A stretch of 64,000 nucleotides of DNA, taken from positions 175,269,510 to 175,333,509 of the forward strand of contig OZ023264.1 in NCBI GenBank assembly GCA_964006375.1, in the 5' to 3' direction. This stretch comes from Tillus elongatus (taxonomy: Eukaryota; Arthropoda; Insecta; Coleoptera; Cleridae). The notes under the pieces were generated by a model. It made no database searches. It saw nothing but the letters and a program-made list of their open reading frames with translations, and had not been told where the DNA came from. The position numbers and the translations under genes are program-made. Within the stretch, counting starts at the first letter, position 1. Each line of letters begins with the position of its first letter. Positions 24,278 through 36,341 of this stretch are shown here, piece by piece.

Positions 24278-24609
24278 TAAATATCTGCACGTGCACTGCT
24301 CAGATGAACTTTCTTCCATAGTTGCTCCACCTGCTGGCCCCAACAGATCTACCAAGGGAACAGAGCGAATGCACCCTTTTACTGTCCAGGTCACCAGACA
24401 TAAAACGTCTTGTTATGCCCGCTCTTTTGTCCCGAGGACTTCCAAGTTGTGTAATTCCTTGCCGGCACATGTTTTTCCTTCTCTCCCGAACCTTCAAACC
24501 TTCAAGTCCAGAATTAACGAGTTGTCTCTTTCCTCCTAGTCGACACCCATGGTACGATAGTATTTAGGCTGTAAGACCTCGTGGTGTGTTGTTGAAAAAA
24601 AAAAAAAGA
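21560..24609 (+). mobile_element. LINE-A, longest copy
   Basis: This copy reaches back through the endonuclease (about 21770-22360: LNICGLNSNLNSVHHFLQAS, then ICCIYWSPSDKNFVQLFDHL). It continues through the connector (about 22430-22870: PWFFKSCDKASLENTKAHK) to the RT (23080 onward) and the C-terminal PHVFPSLPNLQTFKSRIN region. It ends with GTGGTGTGTTGTTGAAA plus poly-A at 24609. About 200 bases before the endonuclease may be its 5' region. It is the reference for interpreting the shorter LINE-A pieces in the window. Confidence 0.8.
21770..24540 (+). pseudogene. LINE-A ORF2 (endonuclease, connector, RT), heavily broken
   Basis: Domain order matches an intact APE-type LINE, but the frame is interrupted repeatedly. 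The endonuclease has many stops. The connector is open from 22260 to 22868 only in pieces. In the RT the motif LDISEAFDQLWHAA (first catalytic Asp) is present near 23470. The segment with the YADD box is largely deleted at about 23670, where the sequence jumps to CGCTGACGACAACACCCTCC. A TC run expands at 24241-24272 inside the coding region. The open stretch 23773-24321 covers the C-terminal third. Confidence 0.75.
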
Positions 24610-24720
24610 AAATATGTTGAGCAGGATAGTCACAGGATGGGCAAGTATGTGAGCACAATCCCTGACCAAAAAGCTGGCATTTGGTCAGGTGTCGATTAAT
24701 GTTTTAAGCAAGGCTCTTGA

Positions 24721-24981
24721 GACCTACTCCTCCGACACCCGTCTGACATCCAAATCAATTCTACCACTGTAACAAAAATTCTGCAAAGAGCGATACTCTC
24801 AATGACGTCCCGTCTAAATGATAGAGCAAAATCAAAGGATTGGTCCTTTATTAAGTTTGAAAACCTTCAAAGGCACTTCGGTCAACAGGGATTATTTCCA
24901 TATAGCCTCTTCTCATACCACGACTGTTTGGTTGCAGATAAGTCCCTACCAAGTTTCCTAAGTAGATGGGTTTTTGGGTGA
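24721..24981 (+). other. Unassigned open frame
   Basis: A frame without an ATG at its start reads through 80-odd codons, including DIQINSTTVTKILQRAIL, SKDWSFIKFENLQRHFG and PSFLSRWVFG before a TGA. The composition looks coding-like, but I do not recognise the family. It ends where a short Helentron-like piece begins (24982-25035, minus). Confidence 0.25.
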
Positions 24982-25035
24982 TCTAATTAGCGCGCATTGA
25001 AAAAGAAATTTCCGAAAGTCTCACCATTGTGACCT

Positions 25036-25380
25036 GTCTAATAATAAGTTTTGTTTCAAGCCCTTTATTTTCACTTTGCATTTGACCACTTAAACACTAA
25101 TTTGTCTGGTAGAATAATAAATGACTGTCAATAACTCTGCCGGTCCATACATATACTAATCTCTACGCTTGTCTCGACTTAAATACCCTTTCGTTTTCGG
25201 TGTATCTATGAAGTCAATATAAATACTGTTAACGAAAAATTAAAATCAATATAAATATATTTTTTATGTAGTATTTTAGTTGAATTATTTATCCTTTGTT
25301 AGAGTTAACAATGTGAGCCAAACACCCGGGTTTAGTTTTCTATATATAAAAAAGATGAGCGGAGGTTATTTTGTTTATCA
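25036..25380. other. Gene-free stretch
   Basis: AT-rich sequence with no recognised features, preceding the Penelope-like terminal repeat. Confidence 0.35.
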
Positions 25381-25384
25381 CGCC

Positions 25385-25760
25385 AGATGGGGTTGTCGGC
25401 TTTCTCTAATATCCAGATAGTAAATTTCTAGATCAAAAGGGAACGTGCAGATTCCTTAAATAACTCGGTGCCGTTCCTTTTAAGCATATTATATATTAGA
25501 TAAGGGCTCATAAATGTGTCGACCAGAAGATTAAAGCAGATCTTCGACCTCGTAGTTTCACTACACAATAGACAAATGATGGGTCTTCGACGACAATTTA
25601 ACTTCGGACTAGTTCGTTTACCTAGACGCGATATAAATACACGGTGGCTAGTAGTTTATTTTTAGGATTTTTCTTCCTCTGAAGATGTTGACATGGTCAA
25701 CGAAATGATCGTAAGGTCTCTGAAATATGTGATTTGGGTTCTTCAAGTGTACTTAACGAA
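25385..25760 (+). repeat. Penelope-like terminal repeat, copy 1
   Basis: It matches 46880-47272 over about 370 bases. Shared blocks are GTAAATTTCTAGATC, GTCGACCAGAAGATTAAA, CTTCGGACTAGTTCGTTTACC and CCTCTGAAGATGTTGAC followed by GTCAACGAAA. The final block, TTGGGTTCTTCAAGTGTACTT, also resembles 30000-30020. Such TGAAGATG...CGAAACG modules are common at the ends of Penelope-like elements, but no protein is attached here, so the assignment is tentative. Confidence 0.5.
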
Positions 25761-26588
25761 AATCCACTTATACACCTACCGAAAATTATTAAAACAACAT
25801 TTGCTATTACTACGAATAATACTAATCTGCATGTATGTCATTATCGCATTGTATTTACTAATTGGGACTATTTTTGGTATTTGCGGAATTCTATAAAACA
25901 CTCCATCGTATTATCTATCTCAATAGGTTATCAATTGGACACAGAGCGACAGTAATCGACGGCTACATAAGAACACTAAATCTTCAATTATGTCGTGAGA
26001 GGTCGTCATTGATTACTGTATTTCGGAACACCACTAGAGCAGAATCTAGTAGTTATATGAGAACTGGTACTCACAGATCAAGTATTTTCTTATTTATATA
26101 CGTCGGTGTTCCCCGTGTTTACATTTGATTTTATTACTGTTAAGTTGGTGCAGTGGCTTATGATCTGATAACACGCAACTTCGTCGACTTTACAGTGTAA
26201 TTTGTGGCAAAGTTAGTGGAGGCACGTTAAGGCCAATAAAATATTTATAAAATGATTCTTTTGTTCTTCGCTAACATTCTGTTTTTATTTGATATTTTCC
26301 ATGGTGAGAGGGTTTTTTTCTATTTTACCACTGAATAATTTGTAACTGTGTTTATGTGACGCTAATCCAATAACTCGTTTATCATTTTGTTGAGAAGTGG
26401 GATGTTTTATAACGTCTGTAATTAGCAAAATGTGCTAACGGTCATAAAGTCTAAAATATTTTATTTCATTTTTTTTTCTGTGTAGAAAATGCAGATATAT
26501 CATGAATTAAACTTGATCAAATATGGTCATTGGTGTTAAATAATCAAATACAGATGTAAAAACTACTTCTTTAGTTTGTCAATTGCTT
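25761..26588. other. Gene-free stretch
   Basis: Three overlapping short frames lie at 25693-26128, none with a recognisable motif. No repeat shared with the rest of the window was seen. Confidence 0.35.
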
Positions 26589-26706
26589 TTAGTGAATTTT
26601 CCTTAAAAAAAATTAACTAATGAGATCCCGACTTTTGAATTTTGAAAAAATTTCCTCAAATGGGCCCTATTTAGGACCCCTGGAACCCAAATCCGAGGTC
26701 TGTTGC

Positions 26707-26793
<87 letters not shown>

Positions 26794-27271
26794 GTGTCAC
26801 ACCGATAACTCAAAAAATAATGGGCCGATTTAGATAAAACTTAGGGAGTACCTTCCTTTCGCAAGTGGCTTGGACAAGTTCGTTAGCCAGGAAAATCGGA
26901 CCATTTTTTTCTAGAAAATTTTGCGTTTTCTTTCATAAAAAGAAGAAATAAATTTGGGAGGCAGCAAGTGCGCTATGGTGGACAATTTTCTTTGGATGCT
27001 TTAAATTTGAATAGCTCAATTTGCTATTAACCTATAAGGTTGACCAAGAGACCAGTTTTTTCGGGAACACTTTAAACTTACTTTCGGAAATTTTTGTACA
27101 TTTTCAAAGTTATTTTGGTTAAACATGGCACCTTGTTTCTACTATGTTGGTTATACTGGTAACCAAATTTGATGCCTGCTTTCTTGAAAAAAAGCACAGA
27201 TATTTGCTATTAAAAACATTTTTATGAAATATCATTACCAAAACGCACTTGCTGCGTCCAGACTTTTGTTG
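26589..27271 (+). mobile_element. Helentron-like element, near complete
   Basis: The palindrome is at 26589-26620 and the AT tract at 26713-26789, followed by CACACCGATAACTCAAAAAA. The far end (27233-27271) reads ATTACCAAAACGCACTTGCTGCGTCC. Within it, from 26955, a reverse hairpin end (GGCAGCAAGTGCGCTATGGTGG) starts a 317-bp inner unit whose right end coincides with the outer element's end. Confidence 0.65.
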
Positions 27272-27399
27272 TTTATTGTTTGCAAAAACTGAATGGTTTG
27301 ACTAAAACAAAACCATCCAAGCAATTAATAAGGAAAAATATCTGCCATGTTTATAATTTGACAGGTACATTCCTTTGTAAATAATTATTTTTTTCTGAA

Positions 27400-27650
27400 A
27401 AACTTTTGTAACTAATAAAATTTGTAATACAATTTTTTTAAAGGACTTGCAGTACTTACTTTTTATATCTAAGACCAAATTTTAATTTTCTAGCTCCATA
27501 TAAAATATAAATTTTTTCCAAAAGTCGCTAACGGGGACTCTAAAACCGATCTCCAAGGTCCATTTTAATTTAAAGAATTAGTTTTAATAATATATCTTAC
27601 TGTACAATTCTTATACAGATTCACTACTATAACGCACTTGCTGCGTCCCG
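27400..27650 (+). mobile_element. Helentron-like right-end fragment
   Basis: The end motif ATTCACTACTATAACGCACTTGCTGCGTCC lies at about 27609-27638 and is followed by a T run. The preceding 200 bases resemble the inner block of other copies. The left end is missing. Confidence 0.5.
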
Positions 27651-28240
27651 AAATTTTTTATTTATAGTATACACTCGCATGCTAAATTAACGGCGTTTGA
27701 AACTTTGTCCTGGTATTAGGAAAAAAATGGTCCAAGGCTGACATTACACAATTCTTAGTTTATTGTACAGCTCTATCTATTATATTTTGTATAAACTAGA
27801 GCTGTGACAACATACTACCTGGTCCTACGCCAAGAGGTGTCGTATCTCTCACAACGTTGTCCAGGCGGATAACCTGCGACAACTTCCATTGTTTAGATTT
27901 TCATCTACGATTTATTTGAATAGCATAGCCATACATATAACGTCATCTGTCTTTGTCCAACATTGTAGATATTGCATTACAGAATCTGAAGGGATGTCGA
28001 GGATTATTTTATTATTAATTTCGAAGAACTTTATTTTCCTTTGATCAAACGACTTGAAAATTGGTAAACAACCACGTATATCTATGTTCTTTTACGCTGT
28101 AAATATTCGTTTCAATCACTTAGACAATTTGAGAGATATTGCGTTTTAAAAAATAATTTTTAATTTTTTACTAAGAAAAATTGGTCCCTAAGATTTGATA
28201 AACCAACACATCCAAGCCATTAGCAAAATAACGTTAATTC
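27651..28240. other. Gene-free stretch
   Basis: No recognised gene. A 9-bp inverted pair (ACAGCTCTA and TAGAGCTGT) near 27765-27805 is too weak to interpret. Confidence 0.35.
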
Positions 28241-28518
<278 letters not shown>

Positions 28519-29627
28519 AAACGTGGCTAAATATAACGGATATTCGGATTGCCGAGGGCCGACACTGATTTATAGTCCTTTGTTTTCTCCCTATCTCTGA
28601 TACAGATAAAATATTCCGAGACTTGCCAGGTAAAGTTATAAAGAAAGTTCAAAAATCTTGCCCGGCAATAAAAATGCAATACACAGAAAATTTTCCTGCG
28701 ATTTAGCCTCCCTCTCGGTATCGATCTCTCAACTCAACAACCTACCAACCACTTTTGCCTTCCAACCAGCCCTCAAACCCACTCCCTGTTGTCACCCGAA
28801 AGTTCCCCGTTGTCTAGATATAAATATAGGAAAAAAAACAACAATGCGGAGCACCGGTGAATTCATGGGAAAGATTTCTGGGAAAATGGGAGGACTATGC
28901 CTGTGGAGTGAAAAATATTGCTTGGTCGAGAAGGGGCCGGTTGGATAGGTTCTCTCTTCCCTGGACTTCTTCAAGTTCCTTTGGGGAAGGCTAAAGAGAT
29001 AAACGGAGGTCGTCGATAGTGATTTTTTTCTTTACTTCTGATTCTATAAGGTGTTTTATGGTCTTTGCATACAGAAGTGACTATAGACATGTGTTAGACT
29101 AAACCTTTTGAAAGTTTACCGTGAAATAATCTGCAAGCTTAGTCCATAAAGTCCTGGTAATTAGTGTGTGTGTGTGTGTGTGTGTGTTGAATAATATCTT
29201 AAATTGGTCATCATCATATCTGGTCACTCTGTATAATAGTTTAAAATAATCTTAATACAATGATCAAATAACTGTGTACTTACAAAAATTATAATACACC
29301 TAGACGTTTATTTTCTGATACTTTTCTGTCTTTCAGACGATGCTTACCAACTTCTATGTCATTTAAGTTGAAAATTGTATATAAATAGGCTTTTGAATAA
29401 GTTATTGGCATAAAAAGCTATTGTGCTTAACAACGGTTTCGATAAAACGTCTATGATACGTTTGGGTTAATATATTATTTCTAGCAGCTTATCTGAAATT
29501 GCGTGTAACGGTTTGTGTGGGTGTAACCCCCGACAGTCACTTAGAAACAGGTTTTCTTCTCTGAGCGAAAAAGCCATGTAATATATTAGAAGGTATATGA
29601 TACGATTAATAATTTACCGGCTATAAA
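28519..29627. other. Gene-free stretch
   Basis: The section 28650-29000 is less AT-rich and has a 96-codon frame (28658-28948) without a recognisable domain. A (TG)n run lies at 29165-29187. No TE protein was found. Confidence 0.4.
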
Positions 29628-29818
<191 letters not shown>

Positions 29819-29882
29819 CATACAAATTTGCAGTTACCATTCTAAATGTTTATTAAATACCGTCTAATAAAGATTTTCTTGG

Positions 29883-30030
29883 AGGCCGCTCCTATATTTT
29901 GTACAGAACGGTGTGTTTTAAGTTAACAGTTAATAAGTAATCAATCGTATCGGAAGAACAGAGTTATAATTTAAAATATGGTTGCGTTGTGTTCATTTGG
30001 GTTCTCCAAGTGGACTTACCTGATGAAGAA
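29883..30030 (+). repeat. Interspersed repeat, copy 1
   Basis: It shares about 100 bases with 32614-32715, starting AGGCCGCTCCT and including GTACAGAACGGTGTGTTTTA. It then runs into GTTGTGTTCATTTGGGTTCTCCAAGTGGACTTAC, which resembles the end of the Penelope-like repeats. It may be another terminal fragment of that family. Confidence 0.5.
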
Positions 30031-30268
30031 ATTGGGTCATATCTTTTTTGACAAAACTTTTTAGTAATTTTGATTATAAAACACCATTTTTATGTAAAAT
30101 TGTTATCCTTGCTCCAATTTGATAATTTCAATCGTTTTCGCGAAAATCGCAATTGAACATTTCAGAGCCTCGGGAAGGTATTTCAACAGTGGCGTCTTCT
30201 GACCAAAATGTTCGGGTGTGCGGTAACGAGTTGCTGTTAGTGGTGGTTTTAAAAATTATTAACACTAA

Positions 30269-30270
<2 letters not shown>

Positions 30271-30340
<70 letters not shown>
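30271..30340. repeat. (AT)n tract
   Basis: About 70 bases of pure AT. No Helentron-like blocks are evident on either side. Confidence 0.9.
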
Positions 30341-30343
<3 letters not shown>

Positions 30344-30576
30344 ACCTATATGGGAATAATACGTAGATAAATTAATTTCCCACTGCAACAGTAACAAATT
30401 AAAAAGTCACTTAAAACTTTAAAACACGAAAAGAACATGGAATTATTATCAAGCTCTTCTCTTCACACAAATTTGTGTTAGCGTTAGCACTGTCCGGAAC
30501 GGGGTGAAAACTGAAAACATTAAAAGTAGTTCAATGTTAATATGGTACTAAATAATAAAATGTGTAAAATGCCTGG

Positions 30577-31500
<924 letters not shown>

Positions 31501-31794
31501 AATGTATTATAGTATTTGATTCTAGAATACTGTGGTCTGTGTAAGCGCAGTCGTAATGTTTGTAAATAATGCTATCACAACGTTTGTTAGACCGGCGTTC
31601 CATTCATTTGTCTTGAGCGGTATTTATACCGCTCACTGCAGTGTTAAAATCAATGGTATTTTCCTCACAATTTTAAACGTATGCGTGGGGGACTGTATTG
31701 TATACCAATACAGCAATATCGACTGAAGTGTTCGGAAATATCAACGCACACCTAACCCGAATTCATTCCCAGTTGCTATTGACCTACTCATATT
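31501..31794. other. Gene-free stretch
   Basis: Unassigned sequence between the Helentron-like element and the short Helitron-like repeat. A GCACACCTAA word at about 31747 echoes that repeat's end. Confidence 0.35.
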
Positions 31795-31989
31795 CTCTGA
31801 ATGAAGACGTGGTACCTACTTCATTCCAAGTCACTATTAACCGACTATTTATGAAATCAAATAAGTAAATTAAATCGATTGTCATAAAATATGTAGTGTA
31901 TTAAGACTAAGGGAAAAAGAAATAAAACATATTTAACTGTGCACATTTTAATTACATTTTAAGGTGTGCGGCGCACACCTAGCTCACTA
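31795..31989 (+). mobile_element. Short Helitron-like repeat, copy 1
   Basis: About 190 bases are nearly identical to 41106-41301. The 3' end is a hairpin, AGGTGTGC-GGC-GCACACCT, directly followed by AG, giving a terminal CTAG. Helitrons end in a hairpin plus CTRR and begin with TC; TCTCTGAAT occurs at the left edge. There is no coding capacity. Confidence 0.55.
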
Positions 31990-32084
31990 GGAGAAATCGC
32001 CACTGCATTTCAAATAAAAGATACAGTAGAAAAACTTGTCATTCGGAATAATAAACAAAATAGCTTAATAAAAATTACAAATTC

Positions 32085-32522
32085 AAATTAACTGCTTTAT
32101 GTGGCCTCCTCCTACTTCTACGCCTTTTCGAATTCTTTTCATGAAGGACTTTCTGACATGAAAAATATATTACATATTCTGTACCCTAATGAAATTAGCC
32201 GCATCTTGCATTTTTTCCAGAGTTCATTTCGTTAAAGAACTTCATTGGCACAAACTAAGGACTTCATGTGTACCCAAAAATAGAAATCCATTGGGTTGTA
32301 ATCAGGACTGCTTGGTGGCCATGGAAAGTTACTCCCTCTGCCAATCCATCGTCGAGGAAATGTCTCATTAAGATGATTTCTAACCACTACTGGGTAGTGA
32401 TGTGATGCCCCGACTTGCATAAGCGACATGGTTCTTCTTACATCTGGTGAAAGATTGTAACGCCTTACACGTTTCTCTTTATTTTTACTCTTATAATGCC
32501 AAATCATAAACAGAATTGTCAC
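32085..32522 (-). pseudogene. Mariner/IS630-type transposase C-terminal fragment
   Basis: It encodes MQVGASHHYPVVVRNHLNE, PRRWIGRGSNFPWPP and SPDYNPMDFYFWVHMKSL, then after a stop a tail ending GGGHIKQLI at about 32090. The second catalytic Asp position reads VGAS (Asp to Val), while the third Asp (MDFYFW) is kept. The N-terminal half is missing. It is related to but distinct from the transposase at 36342. Confidence 0.8.
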
Positions 32523-32613
32523 CTATGACGTCACCACTTTTGTCCATCGAATAACTGAATATTCTGTGCCTTAACACAGAAATCTAAAACTAATGTCAAT
32601 CTACTATTCTAAA

Positions 32614-32715
32614 AGAGGCCGCTCCTGTATTTTGTACAGAACGGTGTGTTTTAAGTTAACAGTTAATAAGAAATCAATCGTATCGGAAATACAGAGTTAT
32701 AATTTAAAATATGGT
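32614..32715 (+). repeat. Interspersed repeat, copy 2
   Basis: About 100 bases match 29883-29985 with few differences (AGGCCGCTCCTGTATTTTG to TTATAATTTAAAATATGG). The copies diverge completely after that point. Confidence 0.7.
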
Positions 32716-32961
32716 GCTTAGTTGATCCACTGGTGTGACAGGTTTACAGTACAGTGTGAGTACAATATAATTCTAGACAGTTATATAGATATATTGGTTA
32801 AAATATTATACTGCATCAATTAACAGACGTCTTATCTTTGAGAACGTTACCAATTTACCAATTTATCTTCACGATATGGTCCGAGATAGACAGGGTTTTA
32901 CCTGAAACATATTAAGATGTCTTAAACTGCTTCTCCGCCTTCAGACTATAGCAGTTCCCAG

Positions 32962-33957
32962 ATGGAAACCCCTACAAACAAAACCTATTCTACGATACTA
33001 ACACAACAAAAATATCCATCGAAAAATCAAGCAATTATATTTTCCGTAATAGACGGAGCAAGACTAGAAGATTATATCATACCATTGACAAATATAATAC
33101 AACCAACGAATATAATATTTACATCCAAACTTTCAGGTAATAGAATATGCGTGTATCTTACGTCACAAAAACTTGTAGAAAAAATTATGAACGAGCATGA
33201 TGGTATAATCAAAGTAAATAATGAAATAATTCAAGCTCGACGATATGTCACACCATCAGAGAGGCTTGTATTGTCAAATGTGTGTCCTATGGTCTCCTGC
33301 GAAATCCTTATTAAATAATTAGAAAACATGGAACTTAAGTTGCTCTCACCAATGACATTTCTAAAAATTAATTCATCACTACCTTAATTTAGTCACATAT
33401 TTGGTTTCCAAAGGCAAATATTTATCACCCCCGACACAATCAGCTAGAATCATTTCTCATAAATTATGACAACAGATCATACAGAATCTTCCTATCCAGA
33501 GATAACTTAGCATGCTACAGGTGAAAACAAACAGGTCATTCAGCTGCAAATTGCATATTCACAGATAACAGTAGCCACAACTTCACACGTAAAACAAATA
33601 TAACAAATATATCCACAATATCAACGTCAAATGCAAACATTACAACACCTACAGCAAGCGCCACACCTTTGTTAAAAACTACAGTCATCGCAATTCAACC
33701 ATCACCTAAACAGTTACATCTACCGAATACTGAATTACATCAATTACAAACATAGGAAACAAATAAAGAGCAAATGGAAAATGAACGACCACAAAAAAGT
33801 CAAAAAAGAAACGTAGATGACACCTTAACCCCACCAACAACATGTGAAGAGAAAAACTCCTTTTTCTTTAAGCTTATCGCCACAGCGCCCAACTCCAAGA
33901 AAAAGAAGAATAAAGGCAAGGATTCCACTAGAATGAGTTTAGAAACTTTTGTAAGAT
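32962..33957 (+). pseudogene. LINE ORF1 (gag-like) with CCHC zinc knuckle
   Basis: The ATG at 32962 opens a 118-codon frame (NIIFTSKLSGNRICVYLTS, IQARRYVTPSERLVLSNVCP). After a shift at about 33318, further pieces keep the family pattern: a single zinc knuckle at about 33511-33555 reads CYR-stop-KQTGHSAANC, so the second Cys codon has become TGA. The last piece (33774-33957) is a Lys-rich tail. ORF1 proteins of this kind bind element RNA in I-group LINEs. The following RT is missing because LINE-A lies at 33990. Confidence 0.7.
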
Positions 33958-33989
33958 AAAACAACTCAACCTTCATATATCTTTAAAAA

Positions 33990-34638
33990 TACTTCAACAA
34001 CACACCACGAGGGCTTACAGTCTAAATACTATCGTACAGTGGGTATCGACAAGGAGGAATGAGGCAACTTGTTAATTCTGGACTTGAAGGTTTGGAGGTT
34101 CGGAGGAGAAGGAAAAACATGTGCCGGCAAGGAATTCCACAACTTGGAAGTCTTCGAGACAAAAGAGCGGGCATAACAAGATGTTCTATGTTTGGTGGCC
34201 TGGACAGTAAAAGGGTGCATTCGCTCTGTTCCCCTGGTAGATCTGTTGGGGGCAGCAGGTGGAGGAACTATCGAAGAAAAGCAGTGCCCGTGCAAATATC
34301 TATAAAGGAGAGAGAGGTCACCAACGGCACGTCGGTGGGCAAGGGATGGCAGCCTTTGGGTGAGGGTAGGGTCACCGATGACACGTATAGCTCTCTTCTG
34401 AATGGAGTCCAGGATAGCCGGTGTAGAGGCGACAGCAGCACCCCAGATGTGGGAGCAGTATTCGAGGTTTGGTCTTATTTGTGAAGTATATAAAGTATAG
34501 AGATTAGCTGGTGAAAAGTATTTGCGAGCCCGGAAGAGGAAATCTAATTTCTTAGCAGCCGCTTCTGCAATTGATGTAACATGGTGCCAATCGAGATTTC
34601 GATCCACAGAAATGCCAACAAGTGAAAAGGACTCATTG
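33990..34638 (-). pseudogene. LINE-A C-terminal fragment, open frame of 212 codons
   Basis: This is the least damaged LINE-A C-terminus in the window. It runs without stops from NESFSLVGISVDRNLDWHH through RPNLEYCSHIWGAAVAST, QRLPSLAHRRAVGDLSLLYR and ARSFVSKTSKLWNSLP to PTVR at 34029. The first 10 codons (34667-34639) are not LINE sequence. A small in-frame loss removes part of HCSEELSSI. Being only the thumb and C-terminal part, it has no activity. Confidence 0.85.
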
Positions 34639-34774
34639 GTGGAAGTCTTTTTGCAACCACATGACATCTTCTGTTAATAATTCTTCGCATATTTTACTTA
34701 TGTCGGAAGATGACGTTTAAAATTTTCATCTCCTAGGCAACCTGATAAATTGACTAATAATTATTTCTTATCGC

Positions 34775-35383
34775 AAATAATGTTTAAATATCTTCAAATC
34801 GGTGGGACTTAGGTATAGGAAATGCTGATATCAATCGAAAGACCAATACAAAGTACATGAACTAACCTTATAATAGTTAGGATGTTCTATTTAAAATAAG
34901 AGAGTTATTAGCTTTTAAAGTTGTCATGATTGACCGGTCTATTTTGGACAGCCTGTCTAACTTGTACTAGCTTTAGTAAATTCCAAATATCTTGTGGCAT
35001 TTAAGATTTCCACTTTAAAATTTCAAATCTTCGGGTTACAAAATAAGAGAGACACAGGTGTGTGTGACAATGTTTTTTAAGAAATTTTTGGAAATAGTCA
35101 AATTACTCGAAAATGGTTGAAAAAAATGACAAAACATGTTAGTGAAATCGACCATATAATTTGACGAGCAGTCTAGATCCGCAATAAAAAACACCATCTT
35201 CCATTTGAAATAAGAAAGTTGACGCCTACTTCCAGTATAGCCGAAAGTCCTATACTAACGTCGTTATTTTCAGTGAACTGTAAATTTTGAGAAACCCACG
35301 TGCGTGAATTCTCAGAATTCAATTGTGAGCCGTACTCCAGAAACGGCTAATGGAAGGTCTACGTAGGACACCCTGTATAGATT
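34775..35383. repeat. Solo TIR related to the 35570-38170 transposon
   Basis: About 600 bases follow the same order as the right TIR of the neighbouring transposon: CGCAAATA, TTAGGTATAGGAAATGCTGA, GTTCTATTTAAAATAAGAGAG, and a terminal GACACCCTGTATA at 35370-35382. Divergence is substantial, so it belongs to a related family. No transposase accompanies it. Confidence 0.55.
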
Positions 35384-35569
35384 ATGCTGGTAGCCAAATC
35401 TGACTGATGCTAGCTTTCATTAAAAAGGAAGACATTTTTTCTATTAAGAACATTTTTTCGAAATTCACTACTATAACGCACATGCTACCTCTAGACTCTT
35501 TTATTATTTTGTGAACTCATCAGAATGAATTTTGTTGATGCAAGTTCTATAAATGTACTAAACAGACTA

Positions 35570-36176
35570 CAGAGTGTCTCACGTCGAGTAATGTATTAGA
35601 TTATTTCCGAAAATATACATTTTTGAGTGCTGAAAATTTGTATAGTGGTTTCCGAAGATGCTCTATTTAAAGGAAATAATTTCCAAAATGGCGGACTTCC
35701 GGTTACACTGTAAATCGATATAAACGTCGTTATTTCACATAGAACACCCTATATATTATTTCATTTTTAGAATATCTATTTAATTTTAGGTTAAAAGTTA
35801 TTAGGGTATGCTCCCCCTGTCTTCAACTGTTATCAAGTTTTGTCAATTTATTTGAGAATTCTGTTTAAGGGGAGGCTGACTTAATGAAGGTGATTTCGTG
35901 TCGTGTTAGGATGCTGAAAATTCTTTAGTTTGTCAGACACGTTCCAAGGCCATCAAGCTTCGACATGATTGTGAGGAAAAATTGTTTCATATACAGGGTG
36001 TTTTGTGGGATGTATTAGAACTTTGTGTGCTTTAAACTAGAATAACTCATTTATTTCAAATAGAACACCCTGTATATTATCTTCTCATTGAATAGAGCAC
36101 ATAATTATCTTTCAAACTGTATTAGCTACCTCTATACCTAACGTTGATAATTGAAGAGATATTTGCGGTTTACCAA
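35570..36176 (+). repeat. Left TIR of the long-TIR transposon
   Basis: This arm of 607 bases matches the reverse complement of 37564-38170 with scattered differences. It includes ATTAGATTATTTCCGAAAAT, AAGGGGAGGCTGAC and ATACAGGGTGTTTTGTGGGA, ending at TTGCGGTTTACC. Confidence 0.9.
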
Positions 36177-36341
36177 AAAAAAAGAGACAAATTTAGGAGT
36201 ATGCCTAAAATGTGTATGAATTCCAAGAGTGCTATGTGATGTTTGACATTTTCATGTTTATTGTCAGTTTTATATTTCTGTCATTCACAACGTTAGTTAT
36301 TTTGTCTTTGTTGTCTGAATTAATAGGAATTCTACATTATA

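Noticed and set aside
28658..28948. 96-codon frame as a host gene
   Set aside because: No recognisable motif or splice context and no recurrence. Composition is consistent with a random open frame in a less AT-rich patch.
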